Notes: a model not told the origin generated them from the letters alone. A stretch of 64,000 nt of DNA from Ruminococcus sp. (GCA_021205185.1 JAJPYB010000013.1:62001-126000); one strand, 5' to 3'; positions 1 to 8,997 are shown, counted from the stretch's first letter. Program-made: numbers and translations.

Positions 1-17
1 AGAGGAATAAATCAATG

Positions 18-57
18 GGCGGAGATGAAGCGTTCGTTTCCGCCTGTTTTAGTTTTT
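18..57 (+). terminator. Intrinsic terminator of the upstream, unseen gene
   Basis: GGCGGA at 18-23 pairs with TCCGCC at 39-44, and the hairpin is followed by a T-rich stretch to 57. It probably ends a transcript whose gene lies before the window. Confidence 0.5.
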
Positions 58-78
58 TAAAAGGGGTGTAAAATCGCA

Positions 79-1647
79 TTGCCGATAATTGTGCATCAAA
101 TCAAATGTCCCATTGACGAAAGCGAGCAAAACGCAAAAGCCAAAGCTTTAAAGCAGCTGGGTTTAAAGGAAAGAGACGTCAAAGATATTAGCCTGCACAA
201 GCGTTCGCTGGACGCAAGAAAAGGCTATAAAACGTCCTTTGTCTATTCCTTTATGATAAGTCTTGCGGATGAAAACAAAGAAAAGACAATAGCTGAGAAG
301 AAAAAAGCAACGCTTGTAAAAAATGAAGAGTTCTTTCCAAAATGCAGGCTTGACAAAAAATCAAATATAATTATCGCAGGCTTTGGACCTGCCGGAATGT
401 TCGCCGCACTCACCCTTGCAAGAATGGGCTATAAGCCTATCGTGCTTGAACGAGGCGGCAGTATGACTGACAGAGTAGCCGCCGTTAATTCCTTCTGGAA
501 GGGCGGCGTGCTTGATGAATCGACTAATGTTCAATTTGGAGAGGGCGGCGCTGGAACCTTTTCCGACGGCAAGCTTACCACCCGAATAAAAGACCCGCTT
601 TGCAGGATGGTGTTAAATGAGTTTGTAGTCTTCGGCGCAGACAGATCAATTTTAACGCAAGCCAAGCCGCATATCGGAACTGATAAGATACGAGAAATCG
701 TCGTTTCTTTAAGACAGGAAATTGAACGTCTCGGCGGCAAGGTTTTGTTTAACTCGCCGCTTGATAATCTGACGATAAAAAACGGAAGAGTAACGAGCGT
801 CTGGTCAAATGGCAGAGAGCTTAAAACGGACAGGCTTATCCTTGCTATTGGTCACAGCGCAAGAGATACATTCGAGCTGCTGCTTGAAAAGGGAATTGTA
901 ATCGAGCCGAAGCCTTTTTCAATTGGTGCGAGAATTGAGCATAGACAAGCTGACGTCGACAAGAGCCTGTACGGCTCCCTTGCGGGAGATAAACGCCTTC
1001 CAAAGGGCGAGTATCAGCTTTCCAAGTGGTTTTCGCCCCTTTCTGCGACCTATACCTTTTGTATGTGTCCGGGCGGCTATGTAGTGCCGTCGCAAAGCGA
1101 GGAGAAAACAATTCTCACAAACGGAATGAGCTTGTCCGACCGAAACGGCGAGAACGCTAATTCTGCCGTTGTCGTTTCCGTTTCTCAAAACGACTTTGGA
1201 AACTCTCCACTCGACGGCGTAAAGCTTGCAAGAGAAATCGAGCGAAGAGCTTATAATTTAACGGGCAGCTACAGCGCGCCCTGTATGAGCGTAAGGGGCT
1301 TTTTGCAGGACGATAAAACCATAAAATCAAGCGTCAAACCCAGCTACTCGCTTGATACTTGCTATACTGATTTTTCAAAGCTTTTTCCAATCAGAGTAAT
1401 AAGACTAATGAAAGAAGGACTAGCCGACTTTTCAAAGAAAATGTCCTGCTTTAGCGGCGGAATTTTAACTGCGCCCGAAACCCGAACCTCGTCGCCTGTC
1501 AGAATTTTAAGAAACAGCGATATGACTGCGGTGGGAGTAAAAAACCTCTACCCGACAGGTGAAGGAGCAGGCTACGCTGGCGGCATTATGTCAGCGGCAG
1601 TTGACGGAATCAAAGCCGCCGTTATGATAATGGAAGATGATAACTAA
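79..1647 (+). CDS. NAD(P)/FAD-dependent oxidoreductase
   Basis: This 522-residue protein starts at TTG, with AAGGGGTG placed about ten bases upstream. An N-terminal region of about 95 residues precedes a Rossmann dinucleotide fold with GFGPAG near residues 101-106. Conserved GEGGAGTFSDGKL near 153 and GEGAGYAGGIMSAAVDG near the C-terminus are typical of a widespread family of uncharacterised FAD dehydrogenases in Firmicutes. The substrate is unknown. No signal peptide or membrane segment is seen, so it should be cytoplasmic. It heads an operon: the yifB-like gene follows after 26 bases. The family call is firm and the physiological role is not. Confidence 0.88.
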   Translation: MPIIVHQIKCPIDESEQNAKAKALKQLGLKERDVKDISLHKRSLDARKGYKTSFVYSFMISLADENKEKTIAEKKKATLVKNEEFFPKCRLDKKSNIIIAGFGPAGMFAALTLARMGYKPIVLERGGSMTDRVAAVNSFWKGGVLDESTNVQFGEGGAGTFSDGKLTTRIKDPLCRMVLNEFVVFGADRSILTQAKPHIGTDKIREIVVSLRQEIERLGGKVLFNSPLDNLTIKNGRVTSVWSNGRELKTDRLILAIGHSARDTFELLLEKGIVIEPKPFSIGARIEHRQADVDKSLYGSLAGDKRLPKGEYQLSKWFSPLSATYTFCMCPGGYVVPSQSEEKTILTNGMSLSDRNGENANSAVVVSVSQNDFGNSPLDGVKLAREIERRAYNLTGSYSAPCMSVRGFLQDDKTIKSSVKPSYSLDTCYTDFSKLFPIRVIRLMKEGLADFSKKMSCFSGGILTAPETRTSSPVRILRNSDMTAVGVKNLYPTGEGAGYAGGIMSAAVDGIKAAVMIMEDDN

Positions 1648-1673
1648 TACAAAAATAACAAGGGGAGAAGAAA

Positions 1674-3197
1674 ATGTTTGCTGAAATCAAAAGTCTTGGA
1701 CTTGTCGGAATGAATGCTTTTCTGGTGCACGCTGAAATCGAAGCCAGCAGGGGAATACCGTCCTTTGACATTGTAGGCTGCGCCGATACTGCTGTGCGTG
1801 AAAGCAGAGAGCGTTTAAAAAGCGCCTTTCGTTCAAGCGGCATAGCTTTCCCTGGAGTTCAGATTATAATTAACCTTGCGCCTGCCGACACAAAAAAGAC
1901 AGGCTCGGTTCACGACCTTGCTATCACGGCGGCGCTCTTTGCCGTATTAGGAGCTTTAAATGCCGACGAGCTTAGCGACTGCGCCTTTATAGGCGAGGTT
2001 TCACTGGGCGGCGACGTTCGCCCGATAAACGGCGTTTTGCCAATGGCAATAACCGCCCAGAAGCTAGGTATCAAACGTCTTTTCGTGCCGTTTGATAACG
2101 CTAAAGAAGCGAGCGTCTGCGAGGGAATTGACATATATCCTGTAAAATGTATAAACGAGCTTTACCGTCACTTTAACGGCGAGGAAATTTCACCTCAGGA
2201 AAAATATATCCCAAAGTACGAGGAATACGCTTCCAATCTCGACTATATGGACGTAAAGGGACAAAAAGCGGCAAAAAAAGCTCTTGAAATTGCCGCCGGA
2301 GGAGGGCATAATATACTTATGATAGGCTCTCCCGGAAGCGGAAAAAGTATGCTCGCTAAAAGACTTCCGTCAATTTTGCCAAAGATGACCTTTGAAGAAT
2401 CTGTAGAAACTACAAACATTCATTCTATCGCTGGTGTGCTTGACAGCAAAACGCCGCTCGTCTGTGAGCGACCGTTTCGTGCGCCGCACCATACCATTTC
2501 AAGCGTTGGACTGGCTGGCGGCGGTACTATACCAAAGCCTGGGGAAATTTCCCTTGCTCACAACGGAGTGCTGTTTTTGGACGAGCTTGCTGAGTTTGAC
2601 CGCCCAACGCTCGAGGTTCTGAGACAGCCGCTCGAGGACAGACGTGTTACTATTTCCCGTGCGTGGGGAACTGTTACATACCCCGGCTCTATAATGCTTG
2701 TAGTCGCAATGAACCCTTGTCCCTGCGGATATTACGGCCACCCGACAAAAAAGTGCATCTGTACCCCTAAAAAGGTAAAGCAATACCTTTCAAGAATCAG
2801 CGGCCCGCTGCTTGACAGAATTGACATTCAGGTTGAGGTGCCGCCTGTCGAGTTTGATGAGATTTCATCTGAGGTTAAGGAGGAATCCTCAGCCGCAATC
2901 AGAGAGCGTGTTCAGCGAGCAAGGGAAATCCAAAACGTTCGCTTCAAGGGAACGGATATTACCTGCAACGCTCAGATTACAAGCGATATTATAGGCGAGG
3001 TATGCGCGATGACGCCTGCCGCTAAGGAGCTTTTAAAGAACGTCTTTGAGAAGCTTGGACTTTCAGCGAGAGGCTACGACAGAATTTTAAAGGTAGCGAG
3101 AACTACTGCCGATATGACAGGCGATAAGCTGATTGACAAAAATCACATCGCTGTTGCCGTGTCCTATAGATCGCTCGACCGAAAGTATTTTGGATGA
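1674..3197 (+). CDS. YifB/ComM-family Mg-chelatase-like AAA ATPase
   Basis: This 507-residue protein has the full YifB/ComM layout. A Lon-like N-terminal domain (about 1-150) is followed by a Mg-chelatase-like AAA module with Walker A GSPGSGKS near 218-225 and Walker B LFLDELAEF near 300. A cysteine-rich insert (PCPCGYYGHPTKKC) near 348-366 follows, then a C-terminal helical domain. ComM, a relative in Gram-negative bacteria, is a helicase that helps branch migration during natural transformation; whether that holds here is inference. An AGGGGAGAAG ribosome site supports the ATG start. It is the second gene of the operon that starts at 79. Confidence 0.93.
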   Translation: MFAEIKSLGLVGMNAFLVHAEIEASRGIPSFDIVGCADTAVRESRERLKSAFRSSGIAFPGVQIIINLAPADTKKTGSVHDLAITAALFAVLGALNADELSDCAFIGEVSLGGDVRPINGVLPMAITAQKLGIKRLFVPFDNAKEASVCEGIDIYPVKCINELYRHFNGEEISPQEKYIPKYEEYASNLDYMDVKGQKAAKKALEIAAGGGHNILMIGSPGSGKSMLAKRLPSILPKMTFEESVETTNIHSIAGVLDSKTPLVCERPFRAPHHTISSVGLAGGGTIPKPGEISLAHNGVLFLDELAEFDRPTLEVLRQPLEDRRVTISRAWGTVTYPGSIMLVVAMNPCPCGYYGHPTKKCICTPKKVKQYLSRISGPLLDRIDIQVEVPPVEFDEISSEVKEESSAAIRERVQRAREIQNVRFKGTDITCNAQITSDIIGEVCAMTPAAKELLKNVFEKLGLSARGYDRILKVARTTADMTGDKLIDKNHIAVAVSYRSLDRKYFG

Positions 3198-3221
3198 TTT
3201 GAATAAAAAGGAGGAACTTTT

Positions 3222-3989
3222 ATGTTAGCTTTAGTTACTGGCGCAAGCTCAGGAATTGGGCGTGAAGCTGCAAAAATTTTAGCTCACAGAGGTTATTCGT
3301 TAATTTTGGTAGCAAGAAGACTCGACAGACTAGAAGAGCTTGCCGCAGATATTTTAGAGACTTACGACGTCGACGTGAGCATTGTCGATTGCGATTTAAG
3401 CGATGAGAAAAACTGTTACCGCTTGTACAAAAGCGTTGAACACGAGAATGTCGACCTGCTTGTCAACAACGCAGGCTTTGGAACCTTCGGCGAGTTTACA
3501 AAAACCGACCTTAAAACTGAAACTCAGATGATCGACCTAAACTGCAAGGCAGTTCACATCCTCACAAAGCTCTTTTTAAAGGATATGACTGAGCGCAACA
3601 GCGGCTATATCTTAAATGTCGCTTCCTCAGCAGGTCTGATGAAGGGCGGGCCCTTTATGGCGGCCTACTACGCTACAAAATCTTATGTTGTAAATCTCAC
3701 AAGAGCTATAAACGAGGAGCTTTTAGAGCAGGGAAGCAATGTCTACGTCGGAGCTTTATGCCCGGGGCCTGTTGACACCGAATTTAACGAGGTAGCAGGC
3801 GTTCACTTCGGCTTAAAGGGAATGAGCGCTAAGAGGTGCGCTATCGAAGGGCTGTATAATGCTCTTGAAAAGAAAAAGATGATAATCGTTCCTAATTTAC
3901 AAATGAAGCTGCTTTCTGCTGCCGCTCAGATTGTTCCCTCGAGAATTTTACTTGCAATTTCAAGCGGAATCCAGTCGAAAAAGAGCTGA
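3222..3989 (+). CDS. Short-chain dehydrogenase/reductase (SDR)
   Basis: A 255-residue classical SDR. The cofactor motif TGASSGIG lies at 6-13, the NNAG motif near 86, a catalytic serine near 135 and the YxxxK pair at about Tyr148 and Lys152. The family transfers hydride between NAD(P)H and a carbonyl or alcohol; the substrate cannot be read from sequence. AAGGAGGAA lies just before the ATG. It is the last gene of a three-gene operon (24-base gap after the yifB-like gene) and is followed by an AT-rich hairpin. Confidence 0.9.
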   Translation: MLALVTGASSGIGREAAKILAHRGYSLILVARRLDRLEELAADILETYDVDVSIVDCDLSDEKNCYRLYKSVEHENVDLLVNNAGFGTFGEFTKTDLKTETQMIDLNCKAVHILTKLFLKDMTERNSGYILNVASSAGLMKGGPFMAAYYATKSYVVNLTRAINEELLEQGSNVYVGALCPGPVDTEFNEVAGVHFGLKGMSAKRCAIEGLYNALEKKKMIIVPNLQMKLLSAAAQIVPSRILLAISSGIQSKKS

Positions 3990-3990
3990 A

Positions 3991-4023
3991 TTTAAAAATT
4001 GGAGCTTGAGCTTCAAATTTTAA
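3991..4023 (+). terminator. AT-rich hairpin after the SDR gene
   Basis: Positions 3991-4006 pair with 4009-4023 in a long AU-rich stem with one mismatch and one G-U pair. It follows the stop codon directly but has no clear T tract, so the terminator call is tentative. Confidence 0.35.
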
Positions 4024-4119
4024 CCAAAATATTCAAAAAACTGCATTTTTGTACTTTTTGCACAAAAAATTTGTCTAATATCACTAGAAATTCGGCCTCA
4101 TTTTTGTACAATTAGTATA

Positions 4120-4148
4120 TTGCAAACTGCGAAGAAATGCTGTAAAAT
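4120..4148 (+). promoter_or_regulatory. Sigma-A promoter for the secreted protein gene
   Basis: TTGCAA (4120-4125), a 17-base spacer and TAAAAT (4143-4148) give a good housekeeping promoter. Transcription would start near 4155, giving a leader of about 28 bases. Confidence 0.7.
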
Positions 4149-4182
4149 ATAGTATATAATAATGTGTAAAGGAGTTTTTACA

Positions 4183-5175
4183 ATGAAGTTAAAGAAATTG
4201 GTAATCGGCGTTACTGCCGCTTCAGTTTTAGCATCTTCACTTGCAACGGTTGGCGCTTCTGCTGATTGGACACCAACAGATGGTCAGTACAATGCAACTA
4301 TGTACATTGCAAACGGTGACTGGTCTGTTTCTTCAATGTACCCACAGGGCTACCGTGATGAATATGATGATGACGGAAGAGCTGACGGCGGATACATTCA
4401 GGACGCTATCGTAACAGGCGACGGTACTTATACTGTTAAGCTTGAATTCCCACCTGATGGAGATACAGAGGGCGGAGATGAGTACATCACAGGTAAGATT
4501 ACAGACGGTGTATGTGAGAATCTTGAGTGTAACACTTGGAATTCTGAAAGTGGAACAGGTGAGTTCTACGCAGTAACAGTTTTCACAATCGACATCATCG
4601 GTCTTCTTGACGGTACTGAAATGTTCAACGATGACAAGTCAGCCTATGTAGAAAACACAGCTACAGTTTCAAGCAACTTTGGCGAGTCAGCTGGTCCATA
4701 CAAGGCTTCTCTCATCACAGCTACAGTTGACAGCATCGTTCAGGACGACGAAGAGGTTGAGTTCAATGCTGACGAAGTAATTTGTGGTAACATTGAAAAC
4801 TCAAACTACAACTACAGAATTGAAATCTTCAATGCTTACGGCGATACAGGCGACGGCAGAGTAATTGCTGACGACGACATCGACTTTATGTACTATCTTG
4901 CTGTAACATTCACAATCTCTGGTCTTGACGATCAGGACGGTTCAACATCTTCTGAGACAACTGCTTCATCAACATCTTCAAGCTCAAGCGATTCTTCAGA
5001 GGATACAACAGAGTCAGCAGATACTGATTCATCTTCAACAACAAACGGCAGCTCATCATCAACTACAACTACATCTTCGTCAACAGGTGCTGATACTGGC
5101 GCAACAGCTGGTCTTGCACTCGGCGGAATTGCACTTGCAGGCGTAGCTATCGTTCTTGCTAAGAAGAGAAAGTAG
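4183..5175 (+). CDS. Secreted, C-terminally membrane-anchored acidic protein
   Basis: The start is set at ATG 4183 because AAAGGAG lies 8 bases upstream and the protein then begins with a clean signal peptide (MKLKKLVIGV... ending near GASA). The resulting 330-residue protein has an acidic beta-rich region to about 250 with Asp clusters (DEYDDDGRADGG near 55). A Ser/Thr linker of about 50 residues follows, then a C-terminal hydrophobic helix ending in AKKRK. There is no LPxTG motif, so it is probably held by the C-terminal helix. Its codon choice leans to AAC, GAC, TAC and TTC more than its neighbours, which hints at high expression. Function unknown. Confidence 0.8.
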   Translation: MKLKKLVIGVTAASVLASSLATVGASADWTPTDGQYNATMYIANGDWSVSSMYPQGYRDEYDDDGRADGGYIQDAIVTGDGTYTVKLEFPPDGDTEGGDEYITGKITDGVCENLECNTWNSESGTGEFYAVTVFTIDIIGLLDGTEMFNDDKSAYVENTATVSSNFGESAGPYKASLITATVDSIVQDDEEVEFNADEVICGNIENSNYNYRIEIFNAYGDTGDGRVIADDDIDFMYYLAVTFTISGLDDQDGSTSSETTASSTSSSSSDSSEDTTESADTDSSSTTNGSSSSTTTTSSSTGADTGATAGLALGGIALAGVAIVLAKKRK

Positions 5176-5211
5176 TTTAAAAGATTACTTGTAAAAATCT
5201 GCAATTATAAG

Positions 5212-5241
5212 AAGCGGTTCATTTTCGAGCCGCTTTTTCTT
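5212..5241 (+). terminator. Intrinsic terminator after the secreted protein gene
   Basis: AAGCGGTTC (5212-5220) pairs with GAGCCGCTT (5227-5235), followed by a T-rich run. Confidence 0.8.
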
Positions 5242-5262
5242 TTGCAAAAATATTTACAAAGA

Positions 5263-5296
5263 AAACCCCCTGCCTTAAAATAAGACAGGGGGTTTC
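5263..5296 (-). terminator. Intrinsic terminator of the GGDEF-EAL gene
   Basis: AAACCCCCTG and CAGGGGGTTT arms flank an AT-rich loop. On the minus strand the stem is followed by TTTTCTTTG, 20 bases after the stop codon of the minus-strand gene. Confidence 0.8.
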
Positions 5297-5316
5297 TAAT
5301 GAGTAGAAAACTAAGA

Positions 5317-6966
5317 TTAGTTGGTTGTTGCAAAAAATTCATTTTCGAGCGTTTCGGCGTCCTGCGGCTTTGAGAACAGATAGCCCTGAATCAAATCGAC
5401 GCCCATATCCTTTAAAACTCCGTACTGCTCGTTGTATTCAACTCCCTCAGCACAGACGGACAGGTCAAACTTGTGCGACAGGTCAACCACGCTCATAACT
5501 ACCGTTTTGTCGAGATTGTTATTTGAAACGTTGTCGATAAACTTCTTGTCGAGCTTTACAATTCCAAGCGGCAGATCCTTAATACAGTTAAGCGCAGAAT
5601 AGCCTGTTCCGAAATCGTCAAGCGCAATTCTGATTCCAATATCGCAAAGCTGAGTTATTTTCTCATTCATTGCTTGAATATTCTTAATAGCGATTGACTC
5701 GGTAATTTCAAAGATAATATTTTGAGGGTCAACGCCGGTTTCATCAATTATCCGCTTAACGGTGTCGATAAAATCGTCGCAAACCATTTGATTTACTGAG
5801 AGATTTATGTTGATGTGCTTGATAAATCCTTTGTCAACCCATTGCTTACACTTTGTCATACCCTCCCGCAGGACAAACTCTCCGAGAACTAAAATAAGAC
5901 CAGTATCCTCAGCAATTGGAATAAACTCGTTAGGTCCGATGTTTCCAAGCTCCGAGTGCCTCCAGCGCATCAGCGCCTCAACCGATTCAACTTGCTTCGT
6001 TTTAGCTGAAACTATCGGTTGGTAAGCTATGTAAAAGCCCTCGAGATTGTTAAGAACCGATTCTCTCATAGCCTTGACAATATCCATATGCCTTGAAATT
6101 TTGCTTCCAAACGCTTCATGGTATTCGATCAGCTTGCTCTTGCCCTCAGATTTTGCCTTGTAGACTGACATATCAACCTTCTGAAGAAGCGAGCCTAAGC
6201 TCGAGCCGTCTCGTGGAAACATTGCCGAGCCGATTGACGCCGAGGTTGTATACATTACGTCGTCAAGCTTCCAAGAATCGTCAAATCGGGAAATAATAGT
6301 TTCGATAATCTTTCCTGAATTGTACACAGACAGGTGAGGAATTAAAATTAAAAACTCGTCTCCGCCAAAGGCATAAGACTGTGCGCCAAACTTGCTAAGC
6401 GTTGATAAAAAGCTTCCAATCTTTTTAAGGAGAATATCTCCGTACTGGTAGCCGAAGCGGTCGTTTACAATCTTAAAGTTGTCAATATCCAGAAACAGCA
6501 TCATACCGTCCTGACCGTCGTTTTCAGCGTATCTTACAACGTCCTGAAAATCAATGTCAAGCTGCTTTCTGTTTGGAAGACCCGTTACGCTGTCAAAAAG
6601 CGTATGCCGCTCCATTTCCTTTTCGTATTCAATTTTATCTGTAATGTCCTCCATTGTGTAAAGCCTTACCTCGCCATAATTTGGTAAGGTTATAGTCTTT
6701 CCATAAATCTGAAACCATTTATCACAAACGCCGCAATAAAAATCTGCGCCGTTAAACGTGCCGTCCGATGAGCCTGACTGCTCCGCTTGACTTGCGAGGA
6801 AGCCTTTAATTCTTCCATAGCAGCTGTCCTCCAGGTTATCAGGGAAATGCTCTTTGAAAATGCGGTTAGAATAAATAATCTCAAAAGAACCCGGTTTAGT
6901 AACAAATACATATGATGGTATACTGTCAAGCAACGGCTCAAAGTCGTTTAAACTGAAATCTGACAT
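5317..6966 (-). CDS. PAS-GGDEF-EAL cyclic-di-GMP turnover protein
   Basis: A 549-residue protein with an N-terminal PAS-like sensor (about 1-120), a GGDEF domain (about 130-295) and an EAL domain (about 300-545). The GGDEF signature is intact (FGGDEF near 201-206), but no RxxD inhibitory site precedes it. The EAL domain keeps the residues expected of an active phosphodiesterase: EAL, NLSVNQ, EITES, DDFG, KLDKKF, AEGVE and QGYLF. Both synthesis and breakdown of c-di-GMP are therefore possible on sequence grounds. There is no membrane segment. AAAGGAAG supports the start. It is monocistronic, between its own promoter and terminator. Confidence 0.93.
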   Translation of the reverse strand: MSDFSLNDFEPLLDSIPSYVFVTKPGSFEIIYSNRIFKEHFPDNLEDSCYGRIKGFLASQAEQSGSSDGTFNGADFYCGVCDKWFQIYGKTITLPNYGEVRLYTMEDITDKIEYEKEMERHTLFDSVTGLPNRKQLDIDFQDVVRYAENDGQDGMMLFLDIDNFKIVNDRFGYQYGDILLKKIGSFLSTLSKFGAQSYAFGGDEFLILIPHLSVYNSGKIIETIISRFDDSWKLDDVMYTTSASIGSAMFPRDGSSLGSLLQKVDMSVYKAKSEGKSKLIEYHEAFGSKISRHMDIVKAMRESVLNNLEGFYIAYQPIVSAKTKQVESVEALMRWRHSELGNIGPNEFIPIAEDTGLILVLGEFVLREGMTKCKQWVDKGFIKHININLSVNQMVCDDFIDTVKRIIDETGVDPQNIIFEITESIAIKNIQAMNEKITQLCDIGIRIALDDFGTGYSALNCIKDLPLGIVKLDKKFIDNVSNNNLDKTVVMSVVDLSHKFDLSVCAEGVEYNEQYGVLKDMGVDLIQGYLFSKPQDAETLENEFFATTN

Positions 6967-7004
6967 TACACCACTTCCTTTAACATTACAAAATATCTAG
7001 TATT

Positions 7005-7033
7005 AGCATATCACAAATGCCTAATTTTTGCAA
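7005..7033 (-). promoter_or_regulatory. Sigma-A promoter for the GGDEF-EAL gene
   Basis: Read on the minus strand: TTGCAA (7028-7033), 17-base spacer, TATGCT (7005-7010). Confidence 0.65.
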
Positions 7034-7127
7034 TATATTTGTCGCAAATTTGTAACTTTGTACAAAAATGAACCCTAAAATTTATGCACATTTAACTTAA
7101 AACCGCTTATTTTGAATTTCAGGTCAC

Positions 7128-7156
7128 AAAAAATCCCCTGCGTTTGCAGAGGATTT
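7128..7156 (-). terminator. Terminator of RNase P RNA
   Basis: On the minus strand AAATCCTCTGC pairs with GCAGGGGATTT around an AAAC loop, followed by a T run. It sits at the 3' end of rnpB. Confidence 0.8.
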
Positions 7157-7157
7157 A

Positions 7158-7503
7158 TGGTGCGACTAAGCCGATAAGCCGAGTTTTGTCGAGTGCGGTA
7201 ATCTATCTAGGACGAACATTGCTGAACGCCTCAAGCCTCCTATAAGCGCAAACCTGACGAGCAGCCATTGATTTAACGCCTACCATTGGAGTTGCATCGG
7301 ATAAGGTTTACATAGCGTCGCCGTCTCCGACGATCTGGTGAGCTCTTACCTCGCCATTCCACCCTTGCCGCAAAGCGGCGGTATATTTCTGTTGCACTGG
7401 CTCTGAGGTCACCCTCGGCTGCCGTTAGCAGCTATCCTGCTCTATGATGCTCGGACTTTCCTCTTGACGTATCTCCGCCAAGCTACCGCATAGCTTACTC
7501 GCA
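7158..7503 (-). ncRNA. rnpB: RNase P RNA
   Basis: The catalytic RNA of ribonuclease P, which matures the 5' end of tRNAs. On the minus strand the universally conserved GAGGAAAGTCCGAGC occurs near the 5' end (7448-7463), followed by the GGTGACC segment and AAGGGTGGAATGGCGAGGTA. The 3' side ends with CAAAACTCGGCTTATCGG. Length of about 345 nt fits bacterial rnpB. The 5' end is set from the consensus promoter just upstream; the 3' end is approximate and abuts the terminator. Confidence 0.95.
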
Positions 7504-7509
7504 CATTTT

Positions 7510-7537
7510 ATTATATATATTTTTTTGAGATTGTCAA
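7510..7537 (-). promoter_or_regulatory. Consensus sigma-A promoter of rnpB
   Basis: On the minus strand, TTGACA (7532-7537), 16-base spacer, TATAAT (7510-7515). Both boxes are perfect, as expected for an abundant stable RNA. Confidence 0.9.
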
Positions 7538-7547
7538 GCTGTTCCCC

Positions 7548-7576
7548 TTGAATATTTCTGATAATTGTAGTATACT
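7548..7576 (+). promoter_or_regulatory. Sigma-A promoter of the 7613-11395 operon
   Basis: TTGAAT (7548-7553), 17-base spacer, TATACT (7571-7576). It diverges from the rnpB promoter with only ten bases between the two -35 boxes. Confidence 0.7.
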
Positions 7577-7612
7577 TGTATTGATAAGTCTCAGAGAAAG
7601 GGAGTGCTTTAG

Positions 7613-7894
7613 TTGGCAAACATTAAAATCGCAGGTCAGGTAAACAAAACCTACCGCACAATAGCGTCGGTTTTTGCGTTTGGAATTTGCCTTATTTTTA
7701 AAGGCAAGAAGAAAAAGCCAATGTCAAAGCATTTAAAACGCTACAAGCGAGTTTCAAAGCATTCTCTTAGTCTTTTGGAAACTGTTTCAAATAAGATAAC
7801 AGCAAGCAACGTGAGCGAAAATGCGCTCGATTACGCAAAGTGCCTTGAGATCTATAAAGCCAGTACACAGAAAGGGCAGGAAAATGAAAATTGA
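7613..7894 (+). CDS. Small basic protein of unknown function
   Basis: A 93-residue protein starting at TTG with AAAGGGAG about nine bases upstream. It has a hydrophobic stretch at about 17-30 (IASVFAFGICLIF) and then a strongly basic segment (KGKKKKPMSKHLKRYKR), so it may sit at the inner face of the membrane. I do not recognise a family. Its last 11 bases overlap the start of the phospholipase-like gene, which suggests translational coupling. Confidence 0.55.
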   Translation: MANIKIAGQVNKTYRTIASVFAFGICLIFKGKKKKPMSKHLKRYKRVSKHSLSLLETVSNKITASNVSENALDYAKCLEIYKASTQKGQENEN

Positions 7895-8996
7895 TAACCC
7901 CTTTAAGCCGATAAGGGCTTACGCCTGGTTTTCGCCGACCCATTCTTATATTTTTGAAAACGCCTTCGAGCTTTTAAGGCTTAGAAACGAAAAGGTTTAT
8001 AACGAGCTTTTGCCGCTAAAGGACGAAATCGCAAGCGCAACGCTTGTTCCCGACTTTAAGGGCGACATCAATAAGGGTAGCGGCTCGCACTACTATTCGC
8101 CAGTTTTAAAAAACGGAAAGAGCGACGCTCCCGTTTCAGGCTACTATAAAAACCGACTGGGAAGGTTTTCAAAATCCGCCCGAACGATGCTTGAAGAAAA
8201 TATTACTATGGCGGCGATTTTCAAAGCGTCAGGCAACGAAAAAATGTACGCTCAAAGCGTTGGAAGAGCGATTCACTTTATAATGGATATTTGCTGTAGC
8301 GTTCATACGACCAATCTTGTTTCTCTGCCGTTTAAAAGTAACCCTCACCACACTTATGAGGTTTACGCCAACGAGCATATGAACGAATATAAGCTTGAAA
8401 ATATTCCTGATATAGCTCATATCGAAGAGGAATACTTTAAGCTGCCGATTGAAGCTTTTCTTGAAGCGGCGGCTAAACACTCGGCAAGGTATTACAAAAA
8501 TATGGTATCGCTAAGAGAAAGCGAATACCAAAAAGCATTGTCAGATATGCTGCCGCTTAGCTTTGCGCTGACGTATATAATGCTTGTCAGAATTTACAAA
8601 TTTGCACAGGATTTTTCCGAGCTTAAAATCGGCGACAGCTTTACACTACGCTCAGGCGGCGCTTATTTGACCCGCAAGGGCAGAAGAGTAGCGGTAACTG
8701 GAAATGAGCAATCAGCCGTTACATTTTCCCTTTATGAGAGGGACGGAAAGCTGTTTTTAAAAGCAGGGGATAAGTTTTTAGTCTGCGAGGGAAGATTCGG
8801 CTTTAAGCTTTCTGACCTCTGCGACTATGCGGCGGTGCGGCTTACAAAGACTGGCAGGGGTTATCTGATTTCCTGCGAGTATTTAAACGGCGAAAAGTAT
8901 ATTATCACGAAGGGGAACACTATTAGCACCAAGTATTTTGATCCGAGACTAAACGGATTTAATTGGACGATAAAAAGCTATGAAAGGAAGACATAA
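7884..8996 (+). CDS. Zinc-dependent phospholipase C family protein without signal peptide
   Basis: The start at ATG 7884 has AGGGCAGG three bases upstream and gives 370 residues. The pattern matches zinc metallophospholipase C: Trp15, Asp57, His69 (12 apart, as in clostridial alpha-toxin), then His131, Asp135, His141, His155 and Glu159. The HxxxD, Dx5H and HxxxE spacings all fit. The toxins begin with that Trp after signal cleavage; here 14 residues precede it and no signal peptide is seen, so the protein may stay in the cell. The C-terminal 100 residues are beta-rich and unassigned. The substrate is unproven. It overlaps the gene before it, and the phosphoglycerate mutase start lies 2 bases downstream. 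Confidence 0.72.
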   Translation: MKIDNPFKPIRAYAWFSPTHSYIFENAFELLRLRNEKVYNELLPLKDEIASATLVPDFKGDINKGSGSHYYSPVLKNGKSDAPVSGYYKNRLGRFSKSARTMLEENITMAAIFKASGNEKMYAQSVGRAIHFIMDICCSVHTTNLVSLPFKSNPHHTYEVYANEHMNEYKLENIPDIAHIEEEYFKLPIEAFLEAAAKHSARYYKNMVSLRESEYQKALSDMLPLSFALTYIMLVRIYKFAQDFSELKIGDSFTLRSGGAYLTRKGRRVAVTGNEQSAVTFSLYERDGKLFLKAGDKFLVCEGRFGFKLSDLCDYAAVRLTKTGRGYLISCEYLNGEKYIITKGNTISTKYFDPRLNGFNWTIKSYERKT

Positions 8997-8997
8997 T

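Noticed and set aside
4925-5146. Second-frame open reading frames within the Ser/Thr linker of the secreted protein
   Set aside because: Low-complexity ACA/TCA codons keep alternative frames open; there is no start context.
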